Shown: positions 15,674 to 22,907 of the stretch, one piece after another | Numbering within the stretch: the first letter of the stretch is position 1 | Layout of the letters: each line of letters starts with the position of its first letter | Assembly: GCF_000494755.1 (NCBI RefSeq) | Contig: NC_022657.1 | Span: 3,014,001 to 3,078,000, forward strand | Reading direction: 5' to 3' | DNA length: 64,000 nucleotides | From: Amorphoplanes friuliensis DSM 7358 | Lineage (GTDB): Bacteria; Actinomycetota; Actinomycetes; Mycobacteriales; Micromonosporaceae | Notes under the pieces: model-generated | What the model was told of the DNA's origin: nothing | Seen by the model: only the letters and a program-made list of their open reading frames with translations | The model's database searches: none | Made by a program: the position numbers and the translations under genes

Positions 15674-17125
15674 TCAGCGTCCGGCCGGGGCGGGGGAGAC
15701 GGGCACCTCGGGCCGCGGACGGTTGCCGCGTCGCCTGCGGATTGCGCCGACGACGACGTCGATGAGCAGGAACGCGACCAGCGGTATGCCGAACAGCGGC
15801 ACGAACCAGCCCACCGCGAACACCACAGGTACGCCCACGACGATCACCCAGGTGGGCAGCTGCTGCCAGGCGCCGCGCGGGGGCGGGGTTCCGGCCAGGG
15901 CCCGGCGGTCGGCGCGGGTGGGGCGCCGCTGCCACCACATGCGGTAGCCCCAGACGATCACCGTGATCAGGCCGATCGCCAGTGCGGCGAGCACGATCTG
16001 GTTGGCCAGGCCGAACAGCTGGCCCATGTGGGCGTAGACGCCCCACTGGGTGAGCTTGGCCATCACCGGCCAGTCGGCGAAGTTGCTGCGGTCGGTCACG
16101 GCACCGGTGGCGCCGTCGACGGCGATGCTGTCGCGCCCGAGCGGCCACGTCACCTTGTTCTCGGAGACCGTCCAGGCGGTGGTGGCGTCAGCCGGCACGG
16201 TCACGGCGACCGACCGGGTGATGCCGTTGTCGGTCGCGGTTTTCAGCACCGAGTCGACCTGCGTCGCCGGGTCGATGCCGGCGGTGGCAGCGGGGGTGGT
16301 GCCGCCACCGTGGTGGCCGCCGGCCGCGACCGGGGCGGCACCGGCCAGTGTCGTCGCCACCGCCGGGCGGCTGCCCTGCAGCGCGTCGACCGCCTTGCCG
16401 AAGTTGACGCCCGCATAGTCGGACCAGGTCAGCCCGGTCGCAGCCAGGAACAGCAGGCCCAGGGTCAGCCACACACCGAGCGAGGCGTGAAAGCTGCGGG
16501 TACGGCGCACACCCTTCTTCGCGGCGAGCTCGGGTGCCAGCATCTTCTTGCCGCGCTGGCGGCGCCACCACAGGATCAGCCCGCCCAGGGCGATGAACGC
16601 GAGCCAGCTGGCGGCGAACTCCGAGTAGAGAAAGCCGTACTTGCCGAGATGCATGCTGGTGTGCAGGTCGTCGAGCCAGGTCTGCGTCGGTGTGCTGGCG
16701 AACCAGGTGGTCAGCTGCCCGGTCACCGCGCCGGTGTACTGGTTCACGTAGACGGTCTCGGCGTGCATGGCGTCCAGGCCGGGCGCGGTGAAGTCGATCT
16801 GCGTGGTGCGGTCGCCGTCGCCGGCCCGGATCGCGGTCACAGTGCCGACGGGATGACTGGCCCGGGCGGCGTTGAGCAGCTCGGACATCGGCCGCGCTGA
16901 GCCACCGGGCTCGGCGATCACGAGTTCGTCGGCGTACACGATGCGGTCGATCTGAGGGGAGAACGCGTAGGCGAGCCCGCTGATGGCGGCCAGGAGAAGG
17001 AACGGCGCGACGAAGACACCGGCGTAGAAGTGCAGACGTAACAGCAGGGGACCGATGCTGCGCGCGGGCGCAGCCCTCGGTCTCGTCACCGGTGGGGCGG
17101 ACGTGACGGGGGTGGTGGTGGACAT
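15674..17125 (-). CDS. PepSY-associated transmembrane protein
   Basis: 483 residues with the PepSY_TM layout: helix 1 (LHFYAGVFVAPFLLLAAISGLAYAF), outer PepSY segment with paired YVNQYTGAVTG-type strands, conserved LHTSMHLGKYG before helix 2, later helices, and a second outer domain with a His/Gly stretch (GGHHGGG). Such proteins accompany metal or siderophore reductase functions. The ATG at 17125 follows GAGGTG and the cluster promoter at 17166-17192. Its place between the two sigma factors and beside copper genes suggests a copper-related membrane redox role, which is inference. Confidence 0.85.
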   Translation of the reverse strand: MSTTTPVTSAPPVTRPRAAPARSIGPLLLRLHFYAGVFVAPFLLLAAISGLAYAFSPQIDRIVYADELVIAEPGGSARPMSELLNAARASHPVGTVTAIRAGDGDRTTQIDFTAPGLDAMHAETVYVNQYTGAVTGQLTTWFASTPTQTWLDDLHTSMHLGKYGFLYSEFAASWLAFIALGGLILWWRRQRGKKMLAPELAAKKGVRRTRSFHASLGVWLTLGLLFLAATGLTWSDYAGVNFGKAVDALQGSRPAVATTLAGAAPVAAGGHHGGGTTPAATAGIDPATQVDSVLKTATDNGITRSVAVTVPADATTAWTVSENKVTWPLGRDSIAVDGATGAVTDRSNFADWPVMAKLTQWGVYAHMGQLFGLANQIVLAALAIGLITVIVWGYRMWWQRRPTRADRRALAGTPPPRGAWQQLPTWVIVVGVPVVFAVGWFVPLFGIPLVAFLLIDVVVGAIRRRRGNRPRPEVPVSPAPAGR

Positions 17126-17165
17126 CAGCACCTCACAGCGTTCGGCGGCCACGATTCGCTCGTTG

Positions 17166-17192
17166 GTCGCCGGGCCGCGGCGATTGGTTCCC
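17166..17192 (-). promoter_or_regulatory. ECF-type promoter for the PepSY gene
   Basis: GGGAACC-N16-CGACCA on the minus strand, about 40 bases before the ATG at 17125. The -35 lies just past the stop of sigma paralogue 2, so the PepSY gene can be transcribed on its own. Confidence 0.7.
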
Positions 17193-17207
17193 GGCGAAAG
17201 TGCCGGA

Positions 17208-17798
17208 TCAGATGACGTCCCGGTGGCCCAGCCGTGCCTCCTGCATCGCGGTCACCAGGTCCTCGCGGGCACGGGCGACGCGGGAGCGGATCGTCCCGAT
17301 CGGACAACCGCAGATCTCGGCTGCCTCCGCATAGGACAGACCCACGACCTGCGTGATGACAAAGGCCTCCCGGCGCTCGGCGGAGAGCCCAGCGACCAGA
17401 TCGTGCAGGGCGTGTTCTTCCTCGAAGCGCACCGAGCCGCCCTCGGCCACACTGCGCCAGTCGGGCACGGCGATCAGACGCGGGCGGCTCGCGGCGTGGC
17501 GCACCGCGTCCACGGCGACACGTTTGGCGATGGCGAACAACCAGGTGCGTACCGTGGAACGGCCGGCGAAGGCGGGCAGGGCCCGGAAGGCGCGCAGGAA
17601 GGTCTCCTGGGTCAGATCCTCGACCTCACGCCACGGGGCGATGCTGCCCAGGAACCGCATGACGTCGCGTTGTGTCGCCTGGACGAGGTCGGTGAAGGCG
17701 GCCCGGTCACCGGCCGCGGCCTCCGCTGCCAGTGAGACCAGGTTGTGGTCGGGCTCGGGGCCCGGCAACGGGTCCACCGGGACGCCGGAACCCACCAT
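17208..17798 (-). CDS. ECF-type RNA polymerase sigma factor (paralogue 2)
   Basis: 196 residues with complete regions 2 (RDVMRFLGSIAPWREVEDLTQETFLRAFRALPAF) and 4 (EAFVITQVVGLSYAEAAEICGCPIGTIRSRVARAREDL). It is a close paralogue of the factor at 14399. The likely start is ATG 17798; the divergent CopD-CtaG gene begins beyond it. The gene has its own cluster-type promoter (17856-17882), so positive autoregulation is likely if this factor reads that motif. No classical anti-sigma partner is adjacent. Confidence 0.92.
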   Translation of the reverse strand: MVGSGVPVDPLPGPEPDHNLVSLAAEAAAGDRAAFTDLVQATQRDVMRFLGSIAPWREVEDLTQETFLRAFRALPAFAGRSTVRTWLFAIAKRVAVDAVRHAASRPRLIAVPDWRSVAEGGSVRFEEEHALHDLVAGLSAERREAFVITQVVGLSYAEAAEICGCPIGTIRSRVARAREDLVTAMQEARLGHRDVI

Positions 17799-17855
17799 GA
17801 GTGTTCGTCCTCCGGATCGCTCGGTGGATGCGGCGCCGCACCCGTCGCATCAGGA

Positions 17856-17882
17856 GTCGGACCGCAGTCGCTCCTGGTTCCC
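17856..17882 (-). promoter_or_regulatory. ECF-type promoter for sigma paralogue 2
   Basis: GGGAACC-N16-CGACTC on the minus strand, about 58 bases before the start codon. It is back-to-back with the rightward promoter at 17915. Confidence 0.7.
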
Positions 17883-17914
17883 GCGCCGGCCGACTTTTGT
17901 CCCGGTCACCCTCC

Positions 17915-17941
17915 GGGAACTTTTCTCCCCGCTCGGACGAC
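17915..17941 (+). promoter_or_regulatory. ECF-type promoter for copD-ctaG
   Basis: GGGAACT-N16-CGACTT. The -10 ends at 17943, so transcription should start at about 17950, which is itself a GTG in the copD-ctaG frame. Confidence 0.7.
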
Positions 17942-17949
17942 TTCCCGGA

Positions 17950-19944
17950 GTGCAGAGTGCGGTGAGGACGCCGTCGCTGGTCGCCGTGGTGACCAGCACG
18001 GCCGTGGTGGTCCTGGTGACAGCGTTGATCTTCGGTGGGGCGGTCGACGGCAGTGTGCTGCCCGGCATCCCCAGCCCCGGCCGGCTGACCCTGTGGGCGC
18101 TGCCCGCGCTGACGCTGCTCGCGAACACCCTTGGTGTGCTCACGGTCGGTGCCACGACTACGGCGGCGTTCCTGCTGCCCGGCGACGGTCGCAGCGTGTC
18201 GGCCCACGGCTGGCAACTGCTGCGCCGCACGACGTGGCTGGCGCTGCTGTGGGCGGCCACGTCCCTCGCCCTGATCGCTCTGACCGTGTCGGACCTGCTC
18301 GGTGTGCCGGCGGGAGAGCTGAGCCGCCAGACGCTGGTCAGTTTTGCGGGCTCCATCGCGCAGGGTCAGGCCCTGCTGACCCAGGCCGGACTCGCCCTGC
18401 TGCTGGCCGTCCTGACCCGCTGCGGCGTGTCACGCGGGCTCGCCGCCGTCACCGCCGTGCTGGCGATGGTCACGCTGCTCCCGCCCGCGTTCACCGGGCA
18501 CTCGGCCGGCGCCGGCGACCACCAGGTCGCCGTCACCAGCCTCGCGCTGCACATCCTGGCGGCGTCACTCTGGGTGGGTGGCCTGGCCGGCCTCCTCCTG
18601 GTAAACCGCCACCGCCGCTTCGCCGAGACCACCGAGCGCTACAGCCGGCTGGCCCTGGCCTGTTTTGTGGCGACCGCCGTCACCGGCGCCGTCAACGCGG
18701 CGGTCCGGCTCGGGAGCGTCCAGGCCCTCACCGATTCCCGGTACGGCGTACTGGTCCTGCTCAAGGTCGTGGCGCTGCTCGCCGTGGGGGTCATCGGCGC
18801 CGCGCACCGCAGCCGTACCCTGCCGGCGCTGCGAGCCGGCGCGCCGTGGGCCTTCCTGCGGCTGGCCGCAGGGGAGCTGGTCGTGCTGGGCGCCGCGGTG
18901 GGGCTGGCCGTGGCCCTGGCGCGCAGTCCCACCCCGGTGCCCGAGAGCGTCGCGGAGCCCGATCCGCTGGTCGAACTGCTCGGTTTCGACCAGCCGGGCC
19001 CGATCACCGCGGCCGGACTGTTCGGCAACCCCCTGCCGGACATGTTCTTCCTGACGGTCGTTGCGGTGGGCATCTTCTACTATCTGGCCGGGGTCCGCAG
19101 GCTGCACCGGGCCGGGCACCCCTGGCCGGTGAGCCGGACCGCGTCCTGGCTGGCGGGGATGCTGATCCTGGGTGCGATCACCTGCCTGGGCGTCGGCAAG
19201 TACGCCTACGTGCTGTTCAGCGTGCACATGATCCAGCACATGGTGCTCTCCATGGTGGTGCCGATCCTGCTGGTCGGCGGTGCCCCGGTGACCCTGGCCC
19301 TCCGTGCGCTGAAGCGGCCGGCGGACCCGCAGGTGCGCGGCGCCCGCGAATGGCTGACGGTCGCGCTGCACAGCCGGCCCATGCGGTTCCTCAGTCACCC
19401 GCTGGTCGCGCTCGGCATCTACGTGACCAGCCTGTACGGCCTCTACCTGAGTAGTCTGCTGGGCACCCTCATGCGGTACCACCTGGGACACCTCGCGATG
19501 CTCGTGCACTTCGTGCTCGCCGGGTACCTGCTGTTCTGGGTCCTCATCGGCATCGACCCGGGCCGCCGCCGTGTCCCGCCGGCGCTGCTCACCGTCGTGC
19601 ACCTGCTGGCGATGGCGGCGCATGCCTTCTTCGGCTTTGTGCTGCTGCAGTCCACGACGGTCATCGCCGACGACTGGTACACCGCCGTGCACCCGGCCTG
19701 GGCGTCGTCGTTGCTGGCCGATCAGCACCTCGGCGCCGGTCTGGCGTGGGCCTTCGGTGAGGTGCCCGCCGCGGTTGTCATGCTGCTGCTGGTACGCCAG
19801 TGGATCCGTACCGACGAACGGGAACAGGCCCGCCTGGACCGGGCTGCGGACCGCGCCGAGGCCTCCGGCGAAGCGGACGACCTGGCCCGCTACAACGCAT
19901 TTCTCGCCGCGGCGGCACGGGAAACACCACAGCGGGAACCATGA
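17950..19944 (+). CDS. CopD-CtaG fusion: copper transport / cytochrome oxidase copper assembly membrane protein
   Basis: 664 residues if begun at GTG 17950. The N-terminal half is a CopD-type bundle (MVTLLPPAFTGHSAGAGDHQ, then LHILAASLWVGGLAGLL, with conserved His). The C-terminal half is the caa3_CtaG family (MFFLTVVAVGIFYYLAGVRRL, LFSVHMIQHMVLSMVVPILLVGGAP, and His-rich YHLGHLAMLVHFVLAGYL). Such fusions are common in actinobacteria and move copper toward extracytoplasmic cuproenzymes. The frame is open upstream to an ATG at 17797, but that start precedes the promoter and overlaps the sigma gene's start; GTG 17962 is another option. Confidence 0.85.
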   Translation: MQSAVRTPSLVAVVTSTAVVVLVTALIFGGAVDGSVLPGIPSPGRLTLWALPALTLLANTLGVLTVGATTTAAFLLPGDGRSVSAHGWQLLRRTTWLALLWAATSLALIALTVSDLLGVPAGELSRQTLVSFAGSIAQGQALLTQAGLALLLAVLTRCGVSRGLAAVTAVLAMVTLLPPAFTGHSAGAGDHQVAVTSLALHILAASLWVGGLAGLLLVNRHRRFAETTERYSRLALACFVATAVTGAVNAAVRLGSVQALTDSRYGVLVLLKVVALLAVGVIGAAHRSRTLPALRAGAPWAFLRLAAGELVVLGAAVGLAVALARSPTPVPESVAEPDPLVELLGFDQPGPITAAGLFGNPLPDMFFLTVVAVGIFYYLAGVRRLHRAGHPWPVSRTASWLAGMLILGAITCLGVGKYAYVLFSVHMIQHMVLSMVVPILLVGGAPVTLALRALKRPADPQVRGAREWLTVALHSRPMRFLSHPLVALGIYVTSLYGLYLSSLLGTLMRYHLGHLAMLVHFVLAGYLLFWVLIGIDPGRRRVPPALLTVVHLLAMAAHAFFGFVLLQSTTVIADDWYTAVHPAWASSLLADQHLGAGLAWAFGEVPAAVVMLLLVRQWIRTDEREQARLDRAADRAEASGEADDLARYNAFLAAAARETPQREP

Positions 19945-19960
19945 GGGCTCGCGGCGCGAC
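19934..19960 (+). promoter_or_regulatory. ECF-type promoter for the small membrane protein
   Basis: GGGAACC-N16-CGACTA, overlapping the end of copD-ctaG. The -10 ends at 19962 and the next ATG is 19969, so the message should be leaderless or nearly so. Confidence 0.7.
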
Positions 19961-19968
19961 TACCCGGC

Positions 19969-20571
19969 ATGGACATGGATCACCGGCCGGGCCTGCGGCT
20001 GGTCGGCGCCGACGAGCGGATGGCGGTGCCCCGCGCGAGGCGTGATCCCGCCCGCTGGGCGCTGGCCGCTGTCGCCGTGCTGCAGATCCTGCTCGGCACC
20101 GTCCAGATCCTCGGCCTCCACGCCGTGGACCTGGTCAACGGCGGGCACGTCGGCAACGAGTCCGCCGCCTGGAACATCGCCCTGGGTGCGGCGTTCCTCG
20201 GTGTCGCCCGGGCCGGAACGGGTCACGCCGGCGTGCTCATCATGCTGGCCGCGTTCATCGGCGTGCTCACCGTGCTCACCGTCAGCGACCTGCTCAGCGG
20301 ACGGGTCGGGTCCGCGCGGCTCGGCACCCACGCCCTGCTGGTCCTCGGCTTCTGTCTTGTCCTGCGCCTGACCCGCCGTCCCCGCCCGGCACCGCAAAGC
20401 GCGGACAGGCCGGGAACTCGCCACCGGTGGGTCACGACCAATGCAGCGAATACCCCCTGGAGAAACGGACACCATGCCAAACATCCTGAACCGCGGCTCC
20501 CGGCGGCGTACCCTCGCCGCAGTGGCACTGGCCGGCGCACTGACCACGCTCGGTCTCGCCGGCTGCGGTAA
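19969..20571 (+). CDS. Small polytopic membrane protein of unknown function
   Basis: 200 residues. After a short N-terminal tail there are about four membrane helices (ALAAVAVLQILLGTVQIL, AAWNIALGAAFLGVA, HAGVLIMLAAFIGVLTVLTV, ALLVLGFCLVLRL), with NESAAWNIALG between helices 1 and 2, a motif shared by small membrane proteins found beside CtaG genes. The last ~60 residues are Arg/His-rich. The coding end overlaps the PCuAC gene by 98 bp and contains that gene's promoter. A copper role is suggested only by context and the shared promoter type. Confidence 0.7.
   Translation: MDMDHRPGLRLVGADERMAVPRARRDPARWALAAVAVLQILLGTVQILGLHAVDLVNGGHVGNESAAWNIALGAAFLGVARAGTGHAGVLIMLAAFIGVLTVLTVSDLLSGRVGSARLGTHALLVLGFCLVLRLTRRPRPAPQSADRPGTRHRWVTTNAANTPWRNGHHAKHPEPRLPAAYPRRSGTGRRTDHARSRRLR
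20412..20438 (+). promoter_or_regulatory. ECF-type promoter for the PCuAC-Dyp-CopC operon
   Basis: GGGAACT-N16-CGACCA, about 35 bases before the ATG at 20474. It lies inside the 3' coding part of the preceding gene. Confidence 0.7.
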
Positions 20572-21073
20572 CGGCGACGACACCGCCGCCGCAGCACCGA
20601 CCACCGGCCCGTCGGCCGCCACGACCCTGACGGTGAAGGACCCGTGGGTGAAGGCCTCCAAGGCCGGCGTCATGACTGCCGCGTTCGGCACCCTGGTCAA
20701 CAACACCGGCGCTGCCATCACCGTGGTCGGCGCGGAGTCGCCGGCCTCCCCGATGGAGCTGCACGAGATGACCATGAAGGACGGCAAGATGCTGATGCAG
20801 CCCAAGCAGGGCGGCTTTGTCATCGAGGCCGGGGGCACGCACGAGCTGTCGCCGGGTGGCGATCACCTGATGCTGATGAAGCCGGCCGCCGAGGTGGCGG
20901 CCGGTGACGAGGTCACGTTCACCCTCAAGCTGGCCGACGGCAAGACCGTGCCGTTCGCCGCGGTCGCCAAGCCCTTTGCCGGTGCCGGCGAGAGCTACGA
21001 CCCGGGCATGTCCATGCCGGGCTCGGGCATGCCGATGGACGGTGCCTCGCCGATGGCGAGCATGACGCCGTGA
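20474..21073 (+). CDS. PCuAC-type periplasmic copper chaperone lipoprotein
   Basis: 199 residues. A lipoprotein signal ends in LAGC (Cys near 31). The copper site is the PCuAC pattern: His in MELHEMTM, Met ten residues later, and H-x-M in GGDHLMLM. A Met-rich tail (GMSMPGSGMPMDG) may give extra Cu(I) ligands. PCuAC proteins deliver copper to the CuA/CuB sites of oxidases. ATG 20474 follows GGAGAAA; an upstream GTG was rejected. It is the first gene of a coupled operon with the Dyp and CopC genes. Confidence 0.9.
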   Translation: MPNILNRGSRRRTLAAVALAGALTTLGLAGCGNGDDTAAAAPTTGPSAATTLTVKDPWVKASKAGVMTAAFGTLVNNTGAAITVVGAESPASPMELHEMTMKDGKMLMQPKQGGFVIEAGGTHELSPGGDHLMLMKPAAEVAAGDEVTFTLKLADGKTVPFAAVAKPFAGAGESYDPGMSMPGSGMPMDGASPMASMTP

Positions 21074-22251
21074 CCTCACGACCCTCCCCGGTGAGCAGGC
21101 GAGGCCTGCTCGCCGGGGGTGCGGTCGCCGGCCTCGGTGCGGTCGCCGCAGCTGTTGCACTGTCCGGTGAGGACACTCCCGTCCCGGTCGCGGCCACGGG
21201 CCCGCTGGACACCGGTACGGCCACCGTGGCCTTCCACGGCACCCGCCAGGCTGGAGTGGCCCAGGACCCGCCGGCACACGCCGCCTTCGTGGCCTTCACC
21301 CTCGCCGCCGGCAGCGACAAACGGACCCTGAGCCGGATGATGCGGCTGCTGTCCGACGACGCCGCCCGCCTGACCCGGGGCGTTCCCGCGCTGGGTGACA
21401 CCGACGCCACCCTCGCGGTGCTGCCGGCCCGGCTGACCGTCACCTTCGGCTTCGGCCCCGGCCTGTACCGCGTGGCCGGGGTGCCGTCACCGGTCGCGGA
21501 TCTGCCGAAGTTCTCCATCGACCGGCTGGAACGGCGCTGGTCCGGCGGTGACCTGCTGCTGCAGATCTGCGCCGACGACCCGCTCACGGTCGCGCACACC
21601 CAGCGGATGCTGATCAAGGATGCGCGGCCGTTCGCCGCGGTCCGGTGGGTGCAGCAGGGCTTCCGGCGCAGCCCCGGCGTGCAGGCACCCGAGCACACCC
21701 AGCGCAACGTGCTGGGTCAGCTCGACGGCACGGCCAATCCCCGCGGCACCGAGATCGACCCGGCCGTGTGGAACACCGACGGCTCGACCCAGCTGGTGAT
21801 CCGCCGGATGCGGGCCGAGATCGAGAAGTGGGACCTGCTGGCCGTCGCCGACAAGGAGAACGCCACCGGCCGCCGCCTGGAGTCGGGTGCCCCGCTGAGC
21901 GGCACCAACGAGCGCGACGAGCCCGACTTCGGCGCCCTGGACGACACCGGTCTGCCGAAGATGCCGGACTTCTCCCACGTCACCCGGGCCCGGGTCACCG
22001 ATCCCGGCCTGAAGATCCTGCGCCGGCCGTACAACTACGACGGCGTGCCGAACGCGCTCGGGCACCCCGACGCCGGGCTGATCTTCGCGGCGTACCAGCG
22101 TGACATCGCCCGGCAGTTCGTGCCCATCCAGCAGCGCCTCGCGGACAAGGACCTGCTCAACGAATGGATCACTCCGATCGGCTCGGCCGTGTTCGCGATC
22201 CCGCCGGGCTGCGCCGAGGGCGGCTGGATCGGCGAACAGGTGCTGGCGTGA
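21070..22251 (+). CDS. efeB: Tat-exported Dyp-type heme peroxidase (EfeB-like)
   Basis: 393 residues. A twin-arginine signal (SRRGLLAGGAVAGLG) leads into a DyP fold with the catalytic GxxDG motif as GQLDG (Asp219), NPRG, and proximal heme ligand His303 (FSHVTRAR). It belongs to the EfeB/YcdB deferrochelatase group, but there is no EfeU or EfeO nearby. Here it sits between PCuAC and CopC genes, overlapping both by GTGA. Expected activity is peroxide-dependent oxidation outside the membrane. Confidence 0.92.
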   Translation: MTSRPSPVSRRGLLAGGAVAGLGAVAAAVALSGEDTPVPVAATGPLDTGTATVAFHGTRQAGVAQDPPAHAAFVAFTLAAGSDKRTLSRMMRLLSDDAARLTRGVPALGDTDATLAVLPARLTVTFGFGPGLYRVAGVPSPVADLPKFSIDRLERRWSGGDLLLQICADDPLTVAHTQRMLIKDARPFAAVRWVQQGFRRSPGVQAPEHTQRNVLGQLDGTANPRGTEIDPAVWNTDGSTQLVIRRMRAEIEKWDLLAVADKENATGRRLESGAPLSGTNERDEPDFGALDDTGLPKMPDFSHVTRARVTDPGLKILRRPYNYDGVPNALGHPDAGLIFAAYQRDIARQFVPIQQRLADKDLLNEWITPIGSAVFAIPPGCAEGGWIGEQVLA

Positions 22252-22844
22252 GGAAGGCTCTGGCCGCACTGGCCGCCGTGGTGATCGTGCTGCTGCCTGC
22301 CGCGCCGGCCTGGGCGCACGCCCAGCTGGTGAGCGCGGATCCGGCCGAGGACGCCAGCCTGGCCCGGGCGCCGGCCTCGGTCACGCTGACCTTCAGCGAA
22401 CGGCTCAACCCCGAGTTCACCACCATCGTCGTCAGCGACGCGGCCAGACAACGGATACCCGCCGCGGCTCCGACCGTCGACGCCGGGAAGGGCACCGTCA
22501 GCCTTACTCAGCCGCTGAGCAACGGCGCCTACACGGTGGCGTACCGCGTGGTGTCGGTGGACGGTCACACGGTCCAGGGCTCGTACCCGTTCACCGTGGC
22601 GGACCCCACCCGGCCCGCGGCCGCCGCCGCTTCCCAGCCCGCGGTGGCGCGCGCCGACAGATCCACGGGAATCTCAACACCCGTGCTGATCGGTCTGGGT
22701 GCGTTCGGTGTCCTGTGCGTGCTGGTCGTCGCCTACCTGTACGTGTCCGGCCGGCGTCGCGCCGCTCGCCGCGAGCAGGTCGTCCCAGCCCGTGACGGCG
22801 ACGTCGTCCAGCCCGCTCAGACCGGCCGCCTCGCCCGCGAATAG
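22248..22844 (+). CDS. copC: CopC-domain copper-binding protein with C-terminal membrane anchor
   Basis: 198 residues from GTG 22248 (GTGA overlap with the Dyp gene). After a Sec signal ending APAWA the mature protein should begin with His (HAQLVSADPAEDASL), the N-terminal copper ligand of CopC. The second conserved His is in SVDGHTVQGSYPF. A Pro/Ala linker, a C-terminal membrane helix (PVLIGLGAFGVLCVLVVAYLYV) and a basic tail anchor it, as in YcnJ/CopC proteins. It probably passes copper to the CopD half of the fusion. Confidence 0.9.
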   Translation: MRKALAALAAVVIVLLPAAPAWAHAQLVSADPAEDASLARAPASVTLTFSERLNPEFTTIVVSDAARQRIPAAAPTVDAGKGTVSLTQPLSNGAYTVAYRVVSVDGHTVQGSYPFTVADPTRPAAAAASQPAVARADRSTGISTPVLIGLGAFGVLCVLVVAYLYVSGRRRAARREQVVPARDGDVVQPAQTGRLARE

Positions 22845-22860
22845 GCGAGTGGAGCAGAAA

Positions 22861-22888
22861 GGCCGCCCCACCGAGCGGTGGGGCGGCC
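22861..22888. terminator. Strong hairpin terminator
   Basis: A 12-bp perfect GC stem (GGCCGCCCCACC / GGTGGGGCGGCC) with a GAGC loop lies between the convergent copC and MFS genes. It is probably bidirectional and marks the end of the copper island. Confidence 0.8.
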
Positions 22889-22907
22889 TGTTCTTGTCCG
22901 GCGTGTG

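Noticed and set aside
17353..17949. N-terminal extension of the CopD-CtaG frame through the sigma gene
   Set aside because: It is antisense to a well-conserved sigma factor and precedes the ECF promoter at 17915. Homology starts at the first membrane helix.
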